From: Sporosarcina sp. ACRSM | Lineage (GTDB): Bacteria > Bacillota > Bacilli > Bacillales_A > Planococcaceae | Direction: 5' to 3' | Length of the DNA: 64,000 nt | NCBI RefSeq assembly: GCF_022346545.1 | Contig: NZ_JAKRNU010000002.1 | Span: 186,001 to 250,000 of the forward strand | In this document: piece after piece, positions 52,222 to 61,831 of the stretch | Layout of the letters: each line of letters starts with the position of its first letter | Numbering within the stretch: position 1 is the first letter of the stretch | Made by a program: the position numbers and the translations under genes | Notes under the pieces: model-generated | What the model was told of the DNA's origin: nothing | What the model saw: the letters and a program-made list of their open reading frames with translations, nothing else | Database searches by the model: none

Positions 52222-53676
52222 TCATACTTGATCTAATTTTTTCGCTTGAATCTGAAAGCGTAAGTCCGCGACAGCTTTTATGAACACTTGATCATGAGAA
52301 ACAAATAGAATCGTTCCTTCATAGCCAACGATAAATCGTTCTAATGCTTTGATTGCATGAAGATCTAAAAAGTTGGTCGGTTCGTCCAGCAATAAAATAT
52401 TATAGTCACCTAAGAATAGCTGACATAGTTGCAGGCGTATCGCTTCTCCGCCGCTCAATGACTTCACGCTTTTTTGCAGATCGGTTCCGGCAAATTGCAT
52501 CGCATGCAACACACTTCGTAAAAATCCTTCATCATAGTCTGATCGATTTTTAAGGAAGTCCAGCACGGTTTCATCCGTTGTAAATCGATAGCTCATTTGC
52601 CGGAAGTAGCCGATTTTCGCTTTTGGCGAAATCGTCAATCCCTCACCTTTGTTTGCAATATGGTGAAGCAATGTACTTTTCCCCACACCGTTAGCACCTG
52701 TAATCGCAATTTTTTTACCAAGTGGCAGTTGGAAATTCACGTTATCCAATAGTACGTGATGTGAAACTTGAAGCGTAAGCTGTTCTGCCATAATTGGAAA
52801 TTTGTTGTGCAAGGTCAATGTTTTCGATTGACGGAAGATAATTGGCTTCTCTTCCTGAACAGCTTCGATTTCTTCAAGTTTTCCCAGCCGCTGTTCAATT
52901 GCTTTAGCTGCACGATGAATCGCTTTTTGACTGGTGCCTTTCGATTTCGTCTCAATCATCCGATTAGGCTTCGACTTGACTTCTTTTTTTGACATGCTTG
53001 CCGCTTGTGCAATCTTTTCGGCCTTTTTCATTTTATCTTGCGCCGCTTTTTCCAGGCGGCTCTTCTCTTTGACGAATTGTTCATGCGCATGGCTTTGCTG
53101 TTCACGTTCGAGCTGTTTTTGTGCATGGTAATCGCTATAATTTCCCGTGTAGACATGCACTTCACCATCACCGACTTCCCATATCGTGTTGACCAGTTCG
53201 TCTAAAACAGCCCGATCATGGCTAATTAACACGAGCGCGCCGTAATAATAACGCAGTTCATCAAGTAAAAACGAAATACCTTCTTGATCCAAATGTGTTG
53301 TCGGCTCGTCGATGAGCAATGCTCCATAATAATGTGCAAACAATTGTGCAAGCTTTAATCTTGTTTGCTCCCCACCGCTCATCCCCTCGAAATATTGCGG
53401 TACAGCCAATCTCCCAAGCAATGCGGGGTCCGCTTCTGCAACAGAAGGCAATTCAAGTTGCTCAAAATAGCCGCTCTCTACATGGCGTGTCACTTTTCCG
53501 CGAGTCGGTTGAATCTTGCCGGCAAGTAACTTCAACAATGTACTTTTACCTGCGCCATTTCTTCCGACAATACCGATGCGATCGAACTGATGGACAGTTA
53601 ATCGGTTAATCTTCAATAGTTCTCTATCCAAGTATGTCATTTCTATATTTTCTATTTCAAAACAAATTTGTTCCAT
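52222..53676 (-). CDS. ABC-F family ribosome-protection protein (Vga/Lsa/VmlR-like)
   Basis: The 484-residue protein has two ABC domains without membrane parts. Domain 1: GIVGRNGAGKSTLL, MSGGEQTRLKLAQ, ALLIDEPTTHLD. Domain 2: AITGANGVGKSTLL, LSGGEAIRLQLCQ, ILLLDEPTNFLD. A charged linker (about 180-290) separates them. Such proteins bind the ribosomal E site and displace lincosamide, pleuromutilin or streptogramin-type antibiotics. CGGAGG precedes the ATG at 53676. A short leader peptide and competing hairpins upstream suggest antibiotic-induced expression. Confidence 0.9.
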   Translation of the reverse strand: MEQICFEIENIEMTYLDRELLKINRLTVHQFDRIGIVGRNGAGKSTLLKLLAGKIQPTRGKVTRHVESGYFEQLELPSVAEADPALLGRLAVPQYFEGMSGGEQTRLKLAQLFAHYYGALLIDEPTTHLDQEGISFLLDELRYYYGALVLISHDRAVLDELVNTIWEVGDGEVHVYTGNYSDYHAQKQLEREQQSHAHEQFVKEKSRLEKAAQDKMKKAEKIAQAASMSKKEVKSKPNRMIETKSKGTSQKAIHRAAKAIEQRLGKLEEIEAVQEEKPIIFRQSKTLTLHNKFPIMAEQLTLQVSHHVLLDNVNFQLPLGKKIAITGANGVGKSTLLHHIANKGEGLTISPKAKIGYFRQMSYRFTTDETVLDFLKNRSDYDEGFLRSVLHAMQFAGTDLQKSVKSLSGGEAIRLQLCQLFLGDYNILLLDEPTNFLDLHAIKALERFIVGYEGTILFVSHDQVFIKAVADLRFQIQAKKLDQV

Positions 53677-53704
53677 ATTCGCTACCTCCGAAATTTGTGA
53701 TTTC

Positions 53705-53755
53705 GTATCGATAGCTAGGATCGATACGAGCTTTTCTATCATTCAGCTCGTATCA
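53705..53755 (-). promoter_or_regulatory. Mutually exclusive hairpins upstream of the ABC-F gene (attenuator candidate)
   Basis: On the minus strand GATACGAGCT can pair with AGCTCGTATC, and the same second segment can instead pair with ATCGATACG further on. A further small stem, CGAAAT/ATTTCG, lies right before the GGAGG of the ABC-F gene. This is a layout for ribosome-dependent switching. Confidence 0.6.
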
Positions 53756-53776
53756 ATAGAACAATAACATCATCAT
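53753..53776 (-). CDS. Leader peptide of the ABC-F gene (candidate, 7 codons)
   Basis: ATG ATG ATG TTA TTG TTC TAT TGA encodes MMMLLFY and follows GGAGGGATTTTT. The stop codon lies at the foot of the first hairpin arm, so a ribosome stalled here would open it. It is too short for coding statistics; support is the ribosome binding site and position. Confidence 0.55.
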   Translation of the reverse strand: MMMLLFY

Positions 53777-53799
53777 AAAAATCCCTCCGATTCCAAAAC

Positions 53800-53829
53800 A
53801 AAAAACACAAGCTATCTGCCTGTGTTTTA
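53800..53829 (-). terminator. Promoter-proximal hairpin with T-run in the ABC-F leader
   Basis: AAACACAGGC...GCTTGTGTTTTTT on the minus strand forms a terminator-like stem upstream of the leader peptide, so transcription may already be regulated here. The rest of 53830-54280 shows no supported gene. Confidence 0.65.
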
Positions 53830-54280
53830 GAGTAAATGGAAAATGACCCATTCTATTTGAGTTGGGTTAAACCTGTATTACGATCATCAAACAAACCAAT
53901 CTTTTACTAAACCCAAAAGAGTGGTTCTAATGTGAAGATTATTAAAAAAGGACAAACTTATCCCGTTTACTCTTTCTATACAGACAGAGCCTTTGAACGT
54001 ATTCAGTTATCGGTTCAAAGTTGGGAAACGAAGTCGCATACTGTGTGTCATTTTTTAATAATCCTCCTTGATATTCAAAAACTCATTTTCAGAAATCAAA
54101 TCACCAATAGAACGGCAAGTTAAAAAGTGCTCTCTCTATTGAAAAGAAGCACATCTTATGATAAATTTATATAGATAGACATATTGTATAAATTATTTTG
54201 TATATCCCCTTATTTTAATTATACGATGTAATCTATCTGTTAGTCAACCCTTTTCATCATTTTTTTAAGGAGTGTTTGCT

Positions 54281-56617
54281 ATGGAATCAAAATTTCAACA
54301 AGAGCAAGAGCGAGTAAACGATGTAATGGAGATTATTCAAGAACAAATTAGCAAGTTGGAAACAGATACTACCCGACAGCGCAATGAAGTAGTTCAAATT
54401 CGCAAACATTTCTGGGATGAGGTTAAGGTGAATGTGGAAACCTTTGACGATTATCTTGAAACCATCATTGGATTAAGACAAGAGGCGCAGGCACTCTCTG
54501 TAAGCCAAGGTACACATCGGCATGCATCCAAACGATTGTCCACGCTACGCCGTATGAAAGAGTCCCCTTACTTCGGTCGGATCGATTTTATCGAAGATGG
54601 TACTTCCACTGAAGAAACCATTTATATTGGCATCGCTACACTGACAAATGACAGTGGCGAAGATTTCCTGATCTATGATTGGCGAGCACCGATTTCGACG
54701 GTCTACTATGATTACCAACCCGGTTTTGCTCAATATGCCACGCCTGGCGGTGTCATCCAAGGCAGATTGGAGAAAAAATGGCAGTACCTCATCCGCAACG
54801 GCGTTCTGCAATCGATGTTCGATACGAGTCTCACAATTGGAGATGAGATTTTACAGCAAGTATTGGGTAAAGGCACCGACAAACATATGCATAATATCGT
54901 AGCCACCATTCAACAAGATCAAAACCGGATCATCCGCCACGAACAAGGCAGACTTCTAATTGTTCATGGTGCGGCGGGCAGTGGGAAAACATCAGCCGCT
55001 CTCCAGCGGATTGCTTATTTGCTATACAAACATCGGGACAATATAAATGCGGATCAAATTATTTTATTTTCACCCAATACGCTGTTCAACAGTTACGTGT
55101 CCAATGTGTTGCCGGAACTCGGTGAAGAAAATATGCAACAAGTCACTTTCCAGGAGTATATAAATCATCGACTTGGTCATGCGTTTCAAGTTGAAAATCC
55201 TTACGACCAATTGGAGTACGTTTCATCGGCTAGTCAATCCCCTTCTTACAGTTCAAGACTGGCAAGCATCCGCTTCAAAGCATCGCCACTCTTTTTCGAA
55301 GCGATGGAAGCCTATCGTAAATCATTAGAGGTCTCCGGTATGCTATTCAGCGATATGATTTTCAGAGGAAAATCGATTGTCACTGCCGCACAAATAGCCG
55401 AAAAATTTTACAGTTACACCCCTTCCCTCCGCTTTCATAATCGACTTGAAAAGATAAAAGAATGGCTGTTGGAGAAATTAAAGGAAATCCAAAAGGTTGA
55501 ACGGGCGAAACCGTGGGTACAGGAAAAAATTGAATTACTAAGCAAGGAGGAATACGATCAAGCGCATGCTTACTTAGCCAAAAAACGAGGGTTTAAAAGG
55601 GATGCGATTGCCGATTACGAGATGGAGCCTGCAGCCCTTGCCCTATTGATTGTTCTACAGAAATTGAAGCCTTTACGACAATGGATCCGAGCATTTGATT
55701 TTATTGACATCAAAGAAATCTATCAGCAACTTTTTACTGACCCACTGTATATTCAACAATGGATTGATGGCGAGATACCAAAGGAGTGGCCCATCATCTG
55801 TGAAACAACGTTGAAAACGGTGGACGAAGGCAAATTATTTTACGAAGACGCTACCCCATTTTTACTGTTGAACGAACTCATTCAAGGCTTTCAGACGAAT
55901 CGTTCAATTAAACATATCGTTGTTGATGAAGCGCAAGACTATTCACCTTTTCAATTCGAGTTTTTGAAACGTTTGTTTCCGGCAGCCAAGATGACAGTTC
56001 TAGGCGATTTCAATCAAGCAATCTTCGCTCATGCAAGCGAAATGATTGATTTTCGCACGCTCACCAATCTATACGGGCCTGCTGAGACGGAAGTGATCAA
56101 TCTAGCCCGAAGTTACCGCTCCACTAAACCAATCATCGAATTTACACGAAGTCTCATCCCCAACGGAAAAGAAATTATCCCCTTCAATCGCGACGGCGAA
56201 CGGCCTGCATTGAAGAGGTTGAGCAATCATGCAGAACTGCATCGTTGCATTATCACTAAAGTCGCCCAGTTGCGAAACCGTAATTACAATAGCATTGCAA
56301 TCATCTGTAAATCCGCCGAGGAAAGTAGGCGTGCTTATGAAGCCCTATCCGACATCGCAGATATCAAACTGTTGAAAAGCAATTCAATGGAGTACGAGCA
56401 AGGAGTGGTCGTCGTACCATCCTATTTATCTAAAGGCATTGAGTTTGATGCGGTCCTCATTTATGATGCTTCGGAGCATGTATACGGAGATGAAAGCCTA
56501 CGCAGAGTTTTCTACACCGCTTGTACAAGAGCGATGCATGAATTGCAACTGTACAGTGTCGGTGAACCGACCCCATTATTGAGAAACATTCCACAGAATC
56601 ATTTCAGTCAAGCTTGA
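54281..56617 (+). CDS. helD: HelD-like RNA polymerase-recycling ATPase
   Basis: The 778-residue UvrD/Rep-related protein has the HelD layout: N-terminal coiled coil (residues 1-70) that enters the RNA polymerase secondary channel, DFLIYDWRAPISTVYYDY, Walker A VHGAAGSGKTSAAL (about 225-238), VDEAQDYSPFQFEF and a C-terminal helicase motor half (VVPSYLSKGIEFDAVLIYDA; FYTACTRAMHEL). It releases stalled RNA polymerase from DNA. The ATG at 54281 follows AAGGAG; the frame opens three codons earlier. Length matches B. subtilis HelD. Confidence 0.93.
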   Translation: MESKFQQEQERVNDVMEIIQEQISKLETDTTRQRNEVVQIRKHFWDEVKVNVETFDDYLETIIGLRQEAQALSVSQGTHRHASKRLSTLRRMKESPYFGRIDFIEDGTSTEETIYIGIATLTNDSGEDFLIYDWRAPISTVYYDYQPGFAQYATPGGVIQGRLEKKWQYLIRNGVLQSMFDTSLTIGDEILQQVLGKGTDKHMHNIVATIQQDQNRIIRHEQGRLLIVHGAAGSGKTSAALQRIAYLLYKHRDNINADQIILFSPNTLFNSYVSNVLPELGEENMQQVTFQEYINHRLGHAFQVENPYDQLEYVSSASQSPSYSSRLASIRFKASPLFFEAMEAYRKSLEVSGMLFSDMIFRGKSIVTAAQIAEKFYSYTPSLRFHNRLEKIKEWLLEKLKEIQKVERAKPWVQEKIELLSKEEYDQAHAYLAKKRGFKRDAIADYEMEPAALALLIVLQKLKPLRQWIRAFDFIDIKEIYQQLFTDPLYIQQWIDGEIPKEWPIICETTLKTVDEGKLFYEDATPFLLLNELIQGFQTNRSIKHIVVDEAQDYSPFQFEFLKRLFPAAKMTVLGDFNQAIFAHASEMIDFRTLTNLYGPAETEVINLARSYRSTKPIIEFTRSLIPNGKEIIPFNRDGERPALKRLSNHAELHRCIITKVAQLRNRNYNSIAIICKSAEESRRAYEALSDIADIKLLKSNSMEYEQGVVVVPSYLSKGIEFDAVLIYDASEHVYGDESLRRVFYTACTRAMHELQLYSVGEPTPLLRNIPQNHFSQA

Positions 56618-56630
56618 TTTTAAAAAATCA

Positions 56631-56680
56631 GCCGGCACTTTGTAAGTCGTGAATTAACACTTACAGAATGCCGGCTTTTC
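56631..56680 (+). terminator. Terminator of helD
   Basis: GCCGGCA...TGTAAGT and ACTTACA...TGCCGGC arms form a long stem ending in TTTTC. Confidence 0.85.
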
Positions 56681-56716
56681 GATTCTTTCAATTGTATCTA
56701 CAAGAATTCCAAGGCG

Positions 56717-57262
56717 TTAAAATACAGGTGGGGTAACTGAAAATAATACAACTGCCTGTTGTGTAAAATTGTTTTCCCATTTATGTTTCAAATTTGCTGG
56801 TATTTTCACGCTATCACCCGCTTCCAATAGATATTCTTCTTCGCCCAAATAGACTTTAATTTTCCCCTCTACAATAAAAGCGACTTCTTCTCCTTTATGT
56901 TCTAGTAGCTTTTCTGATGAAGAAGTATTCGGAGGAACGTTCATAATCGCAGTGGCCAGATTCCCCGTAAAATCAGATGACAGTAACTCATAAGACAGAT
57001 TACCAATGATCATTTTCTTACGTTGACCTGACCTTACGATTAAATCGCCCGTATTCACTTCTTCGAGAAAAAAACTGAAAGTTGGAACGTCAAGCGTTTT
57101 AGCTAAAATCTTTAAGGTTTGGATGGAAGGATTCGCCAAACCTCGTTCAATTTGACTTAACATTGAAGGTGTAATGTCGGCTTGCTTTGCTAATTCCCTA
57201 CTACTCCACCCTTTAGCTTCCCTATACTTTTTAACTTTATTACCAATATCTATGTTTTCCAT
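56717..57262 (-). CDS. XRE-family regulator with cupin domain
   Basis: The 181-residue protein has an N-terminal helix-turn-helix (VKKYREAKGWSSRELAKQADITPSMLSQIERGLANPSIQTLKILAK) and a C-terminal cupin (EEVAFIVEGKIKVYLGEEEYLLEAGDSVKIPANLKHKW) as ligand-binding part. It is divergent from dsdA, 150 bp apart, and so probably controls D-serine degradation. Two ATGs fit the GGGGAG site; the second (57262) has better spacing. Confidence 0.9.
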   Translation of the reverse strand: MENIDIGNKVKKYREAKGWSSRELAKQADITPSMLSQIERGLANPSIQTLKILAKTLDVPTFSFFLEEVNTGDLIVRSGQRKKMIIGNLSYELLSSDFTGNLATAIMNVPPNTSSSEKLLEHKGEEVAFIVEGKIKVYLGEEEYLLEAGDSVKIPANLKHKWENNFTQQAVVLFSVTPPVF

Positions 57263-57314
57263 AATCATAGCTCCCCTCGGATTATTAATTAATATTAAAT
57301 AAATTAAATTTAAA

Positions 57315-57340
57315 TTAACACGAAAGAGCTTGTGTGTTAA
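57315..57340. promoter_or_regulatory. Inverted repeat between the XRE-cupin gene and dsdA
   Basis: TTAACAC-N12-GTGTTAA lies in the AT-rich divergent promoter region, a candidate operator. Confidence 0.5.
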
Positions 57341-57411
57341 AATAAATTTAATGTTGTTAAATCGTATTTTAACATGTCACTTATCACAAAGATATTAGGA
57401 GGATCAGACAG

Positions 57412-58767
57412 ATGAAGGAATTTGAAGGTAAAGATATACAAGCGTGGAAAGATCAACACCCACTTTTAAACGAGCTCATTTCATTGAAGGAAGTATTTTG
57501 GATCAATCCCCATATTGAAAAATTCCAAAGTGGGATGGACAAATCCCCTCTCACTCAAGAAGACGTAAAAGATGCGGAGGAAAGGTTGAAGCGTTTCGCT
57601 CCTTATATCGCCAAGGTCTTTCCTGAAACAAAAGAAATGAACGGTCTTATTGAATCTCCTTTGGTGAGAATCCCTTCCATGAAGCAATTCTTGGAACAAG
57701 ATTCTCAACAACCTCTAGTAGGCGAACTATTGCTAAAGTGCGATAGTCACCTTCCTATATCGGGATCTATTAAAGCAAGAGGTGGCATTTATGAAATCCT
57801 TAAACATGCTGAATCACTCGCTTTTCAACATCAGTTGTTAACGATTCAGGAGGATTATTCAATTTTCGATAGTGACAAGTTTCGTACTTTCTTCTCCCAA
57901 TATTCCATCGCGGTAGGCTCAACCGGTAATTTAGGGCTTAGTATAGGCATCATGAGTGCCAAGCTCGGTTTTAATGTAACCGTTCATATGTCAGCTGATG
58001 CAAAACAATGGAAAAAAGATTTGCTCCGAAGCAAAAATGTCAAAGTCGTTGAATATGAAGCGGATTATAGTAAAGCGGTAGAGGAAGGTCGGATGCAAGC
58101 GAAAAAAGATCCTACATGCTATTTTGTGGATGATGAAAATTCCCATGATTTATTTTTAGGATACGCAGTAGCAGCATCCCGATTAAAAAAACAACTAGAA
58201 GAATTAGAGATCACAATCGATAACGATCACCCTTTGTTTATTTACCTTCCATGCGGAGTAGGTGGTGGTCCTGGTGGCGTCGCTTTCGGCTTGAAGTTAT
58301 TATTCCAGGACAATGTGCATTGTTTCTTTGCGGAACCTACCCACTCTCCATGTATGTTACTCGGCTTGATGACGGGTCTTCATGATGAAATTGCTGTACA
58401 AGATTTCGGTATTGATAATGTGACAGACGCGGATGGGCTCGCTGTGGGAAGACCATCTGGATTTGTAGGGAAAACCATGGAACCATTTTTAAGTGGGAAT
58501 TACACGGTTAGCGATGAACAATTGTATAAGCTGCTAAAGGGATTAGTCGATACAGAGAGCATCCGTTTAGAACCTTCCGCACTGGCGGGCATGATTGGAC
58601 CAAGTAAATTATGTAAAGAAGGAACCGATTACTTACTGAAGCATCATTTAACAGAAAAAATGAATAAGGGTACACATATTGTTTGGGGAACTGGCGGAAG
58701 CATGGTTCCCGAAGAGATGATGAACGAATATTATCAAAAGGGAATGAAATTAGCGTTAGAGAAATAA
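57412..58767 (+). CDS. dsdA: D-serine ammonia-lyase (dehydratase)
   Basis: The 451-residue PLP enzyme matches Dsd[19 protein letters not shown] with the PLP-binding Lys (about residue 120), [19 protein letters not shown], the phosphate-binding [15 protein letters not shown] and [12 protein letters not shown]. It converts D-serine to pyruvate and ammonia. AGGAGGATCAGACAG precedes the ATG. A divergent XRE-cupin regulator is upstream and a terminator follows. No D-serine transporter is adjacent. Confidence 0.96.
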   Translation: MKEFEGKDIQAWKDQHPLLNELISLKEVFWINPHIEKFQSGMDKSPLTQEDVKDAEERLKRFAPYIAKVFPETKEMNGLIESPLVRIPSMKQFLEQDSQQPLVGELLLKCDSHLPISGSIKARGGIYEILKHAESLAFQHQLLTIQEDYSIFDSDKFRTFFSQYSIAVGSTGNLGLSIGIMSAKLGFNVTVHMSADAKQWKKDLLRSKNVKVVEYEADYSKAVEEGRMQAKKDPTCYFVDDENSHDLFLGYAVAASRLKKQLEELEITIDNDHPLFIYLPCGVGGGPGGVAFGLKLLFQDNVHCFFAEPTHSPCMLLGLMTGLHDEIAVQDFGIDNVTDADGLAVGRPSGFVGKTMEPFLSGNYTVSDEQLYKLLKGLVDTESIRLEPSALAGMIGPSKLCKEGTDYLLKHHLTEKMNKGTHIVWGTGGSMVPEEMMNEYYQKGMKLALEK

Positions 58768-58774
58768 AAATGAT

Positions 58775-58806
58775 GACACACGGGGCGAATTAGCCCGTGT
58801 CTTTTT
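58775..58806 (+). terminator. Terminator of dsdA
   Basis: GACACACGGG and CCCGTGTC pair around GCGAATTAG and end in TTTTT. The remaining gap to 59041 holds a 27-codon frame that I do not support and no clear promoter motif. Confidence 0.9.
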
Positions 58807-59041
58807 ATACAAATTCAGAGGTCAATACTTACAATCGGGAAATGTATATGACAAAAAAGAACAGTAAAAGAAATCAGCGGCGCTCATTGCTTCACCGAAC
58901 TCATATTACGCATATTCTTCTGTAAAACGATGCGATTTTCTTGAATGGTCATGCGGTAATAACTTACTAGATATCATGTTTTTTCAAGATAGAGAGTGTT
59001 ACAATAGTTGAAATAACTGTTAATGAAGGTGGTGTGCTGGG

Positions 59042-60184
59042 ATGTTTAAATTTGTCATGCCTGAAGTGATTTTTGGAAGTGGTTCAATCCATCAAGTCGG
59101 TGAAAGCTGTGCTCGTCTGGGTGCTCGAAATGTGTTGATTGTTACGGACAAAGGAGTGATCGATGCAGGTTGGGCTACGTATGCCGAAAAAAGCTGTCGG
59201 GAAGCAGGACTTTCATCAATTATTTATGCCAATGTCAGTATTAACCCTACAGCGTCGGAAGCGGAGGAATGTGCGCAGCGCTATCTCGAACATGAATGTG
59301 ATGCGCTAATCGGAATCGGTGGCGGCAGTGCCATTGATACGGCTAAAGCCGCGGCCATTCTTGCAACGAATGGAGGCCATCTCCGTGATTACGAAGGTGT
59401 GGATCGGATTTCAAAACCGCTTCCCCCACTTGTCATGGTGTCTACAACAGCAGGTTCAGGTTCTGAGGTTTCACAATTTTCCATTATTGTTGATACAGAA
59501 CGGCAAATAAAGATGACAATTGTTTCAAAGTCTCTCGTACCCGATATCGCGATTATCGATCCCGACGTACTTGCCACAAAGAGTGCCCGACTAACGGCTT
59601 CCACAGGACTCGATGTGTTAACACATGCAATTGAATCATTTGTCAGTGTAGCTGCTACTCCGCTAACGGATGTTCACGCCAAAAATGCATTGAAACTATC
59701 TACTCAATTTTTACGTCCATCCGTTGCTTCCCGATACAATAAGGAAGCAAAAGAAATGATGGCGATGGCGAGCCTTCATGCCGGACTTGCCTTTTCCAAT
59801 GCCATCCTTGGTGCCGTGCACGCGATGGCCCATACGATTGGTGGTCGCTATCCATTTTTACACGGAGATATCAACGCGGTCCTCCTTCCACATGTCATGG
59901 AGTTCAATGCATTGGCGGCACCTGTAAAGTTTAAAGAAATGGCTGAATTGATGGGTGAAGATGTTCGAACGCTCTGTACGGTAGCGGCCAGTGAAAAGGC
60001 AATTCATCATGTCCGCAAACTTGCGGTTGATATCGGTGCGCCCCTTACACTCTCAGAAATGGGTTTTGAGGAATCGGCTATTCCTGCGATTAGTGAAATT
60101 GCCTTACTAGACGCCTGCATGATTACAAATCCACGAGATATTTCCGCGGAAGAAGTCACCCTTCTTCTCCGGCGGGCTTTGTAG
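59042..60184 (+). CDS. Iron-containing alcohol dehydrogenase
   Basis: The 380-residue protein has the group III features: IGIGGGSAIDTAKA (about 97-110), VSTTAGSGSEVSQF, and the iron ligands around HAMAHTIGGRYPFLHGDINAVLLPHV. It reduces aldehydes or oxidises alcohols with NAD(P). AAGGTGG precedes the ATG. It is followed 8 bp later by the sensor kinase gene, an unusual close link between an enzyme and a two-component system. Confidence 0.93.
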   Translation: MFKFVMPEVIFGSGSIHQVGESCARLGARNVLIVTDKGVIDAGWATYAEKSCREAGLSSIIYANVSINPTASEAEECAQRYLEHECDALIGIGGGSAIDTAKAAAILATNGGHLRDYEGVDRISKPLPPLVMVSTTAGSGSEVSQFSIIVDTERQIKMTIVSKSLVPDIAIIDPDVLATKSARLTASTGLDVLTHAIESFVSVAATPLTDVHAKNALKLSTQFLRPSVASRYNKEAKEMMAMASLHAGLAFSNAILGAVHAMAHTIGGRYPFLHGDINAVLLPHVMEFNALAAPVKFKEMAELMGEDVRTLCTVAASEKAIHHVRKLAVDIGAPLTLSEMGFEESAIPAISEIALLDACMITNPRDISAEEVTLLLRRAL

Positions 60185-60192
60185 GTGATATT

Positions 60193-61827
60193 TTGGAAAG
60201 ACATGAAATGATCGATTTATTGACAGGCGTCCAATCATCCAAGCGAAATTATTATTCAGAACTGAAAACGACAGTCGATGAATTGAAAAAGAAAAATAGT
60301 CAGCTTGAAATTATCAATGAAGTAATGAGCAGTTTTACCTCAAATTTTTCGGTATCGGATATGTTGCAAAACATGCTTTTAAAATTAAAAAGTGTGTATC
60401 CGATTGACCGTGTAAGCACAGCGCTTGAGAATGATCACGAACTTGTCCTAAGCTATGTGTACCCGGAGAGCGACATGTATCTTGCAAGAGGCACCCGTTT
60501 CCCCAAAAACAACTCGCTTTATCATGACGTTTTAACACTCGGCCACCATACGGTTTACCACGACGACAACAGTGTGTCATTTTTTGAAAAAGAAGGTTTT
60601 CAGCGGCTGGGACTAGCCTCTGTCCATTTGTTCCCATTGAAGAGTAATGGAAAAACGATTGGCGTGTTGTCACTTGGTAGTCGTACCCATTTCCAGTGCA
60701 TCGAAGAAGATCTAGCTTTCTTCTTCAATCTAGCCGATCAGGTTGCCGTTTGCGTGGAAAATTCACGTCTCTTTAGTGAGGTACTGGCTGGAAAACAACG
60801 GTGGGAAGAAACATTTCGGGCAGTCTCGGATGCCATTTTGATTATCGCTCCCGATGGCACGGTTGTATCTAGAAACGACGCTGTTCAGTTGGACTGGCCG
60901 CTTGAAGTCGGTCAGAACATACGAACGGCTATCGCAAAAGCTACCCGTTCCGGAGAAGATCCTTTTCAGAAAACGATTGAAACGAAAAGGCCCTACTCTG
61001 CTGAACTTCATCATGAAAATAAAATTTATGACTGTTCTTGGTACCCACTTTTGGGAATGGATGCATCCATTGACGCTGTCATCTTATACCGTAAAAACGT
61101 AACCGAAAAACGTCAAATGGAAGTGCAACTGATGCATTCCGGACAACTTGCCGCTATCGGGGAGATGGCGGCTGGTGTGGCACATGAACTAAACAACCCG
61201 CTAACAGCCATCATTGGCAATTCTCAGTTATTGCTTAGAACCCAATCAAATAACGTAGAAATGAAGCCACTACTCGAAGATATCGATCGCTGTGGTAAAC
61301 GTTGCCGGACGATTATCCGCAGTCTGTTAGCCTTTTCCCGCCAAGATGATTTTTCATTTAAACCTTGTTCTTTGAATGAAGCCGTCAGCGAGGCACTTCA
61401 TTTAACCCGCCAGCAAATTGAAAAACAGCAGATTTCAATCGACATTGTTCTTGATTCCAGCCTCCCAACTTTGAGCGGTAATTTGCAACAGTTAAGTCAA
61501 GTGGCTGTCAACCTATTGATGAATGCAAAAGATGCACTTGAAGAACAACAAGTAGTTCCCAAAAAAATTCGGATCCAAACAAAAACAACAGATAGTTCTG
61601 CCCTTTTATGTGTAACAGATAACGGGTCAGGCATCGCACAGGGCATACTGGACGATATCTTCCATCCCTTTTTCACAACAAAGGATACCGATCGCGGCAC
61701 CGGACTTGGATTATCCGTCAGCTTCGGGATTGCGAAAGCGCATGGAGGTACACTGTTCGTTGAGACGAGCCAGCTTGATGAAACGACATTTATCTTAAAG
61801 ATCCCACTATCTCATGGAGGGTTGTGA
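60193..61827 (+). CDS. Soluble sensor histidine kinase (GAF-PAS)
   Basis: The 544-residue protein has no membrane segment. After a coiled coil (19-42) come a GAF domain (about 45-195), a PAS domain (about 205-305; FRAVSDAILIIAPDGTVVSRNDA), a His-kinase dimerisation domain with the phospho-His in GVAHELNNPLTAIIG and an ATPase domain (NLLMNAKDALEE, DNGSGI, GTGLGLSVSFGIAKAHGG). It follows the NtrB style. A TTG start behind AGGTGAT is used. It overlaps functionally with the next gene, its response regulator. Confidence 0.92.
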   Translation: MERHEMIDLLTGVQSSKRNYYSELKTTVDELKKKNSQLEIINEVMSSFTSNFSVSDMLQNMLLKLKSVYPIDRVSTALENDHELVLSYVYPESDMYLARGTRFPKNNSLYHDVLTLGHHTVYHDDNSVSFFEKEGFQRLGLASVHLFPLKSNGKTIGVLSLGSRTHFQCIEEDLAFFFNLADQVAVCVENSRLFSEVLAGKQRWEETFRAVSDAILIIAPDGTVVSRNDAVQLDWPLEVGQNIRTAIAKATRSGEDPFQKTIETKRPYSAELHHENKIYDCSWYPLLGMDASIDAVILYRKNVTEKRQMEVQLMHSGQLAAIGEMAAGVAHELNNPLTAIIGNSQLLLRTQSNNVEMKPLLEDIDRCGKRCRTIIRSLLAFSRQDDFSFKPCSLNEAVSEALHLTRQQIEKQQISIDIVLDSSLPTLSGNLQQLSQVAVNLLMNAKDALEEQQVVPKKIRIQTKTTDSSALLCVTDNGSGIAQGILDDIFHPFFTTKDTDRGTGLGLSVSFGIAKAHGGTLFVETSQLDETTFILKIPLSHGGL

Positions 61828-61831
61828 AACG

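Noticed and set aside
53932..54123. 63-codon open frame upstream of helD
   Set aside because: GTG start without a Shine-Dalgarno sequence, no family resemblance, and it covers the likely ABC-F promoter region.
58842..58925. 27-codon basic open frame between dsdA and the Fe-alcohol dehydrogenase
   Set aside because: It resembles the length and charge of small spore proteins but matches none I know, and has only a weak ribosome binding site.
58807..59041. Sigma-54 promoter in front of the Fe-alcohol dehydrogenase
   Set aside because: I looked for TGGCAC-N5-TTGC-type sequence and found none; the activator may act elsewhere.
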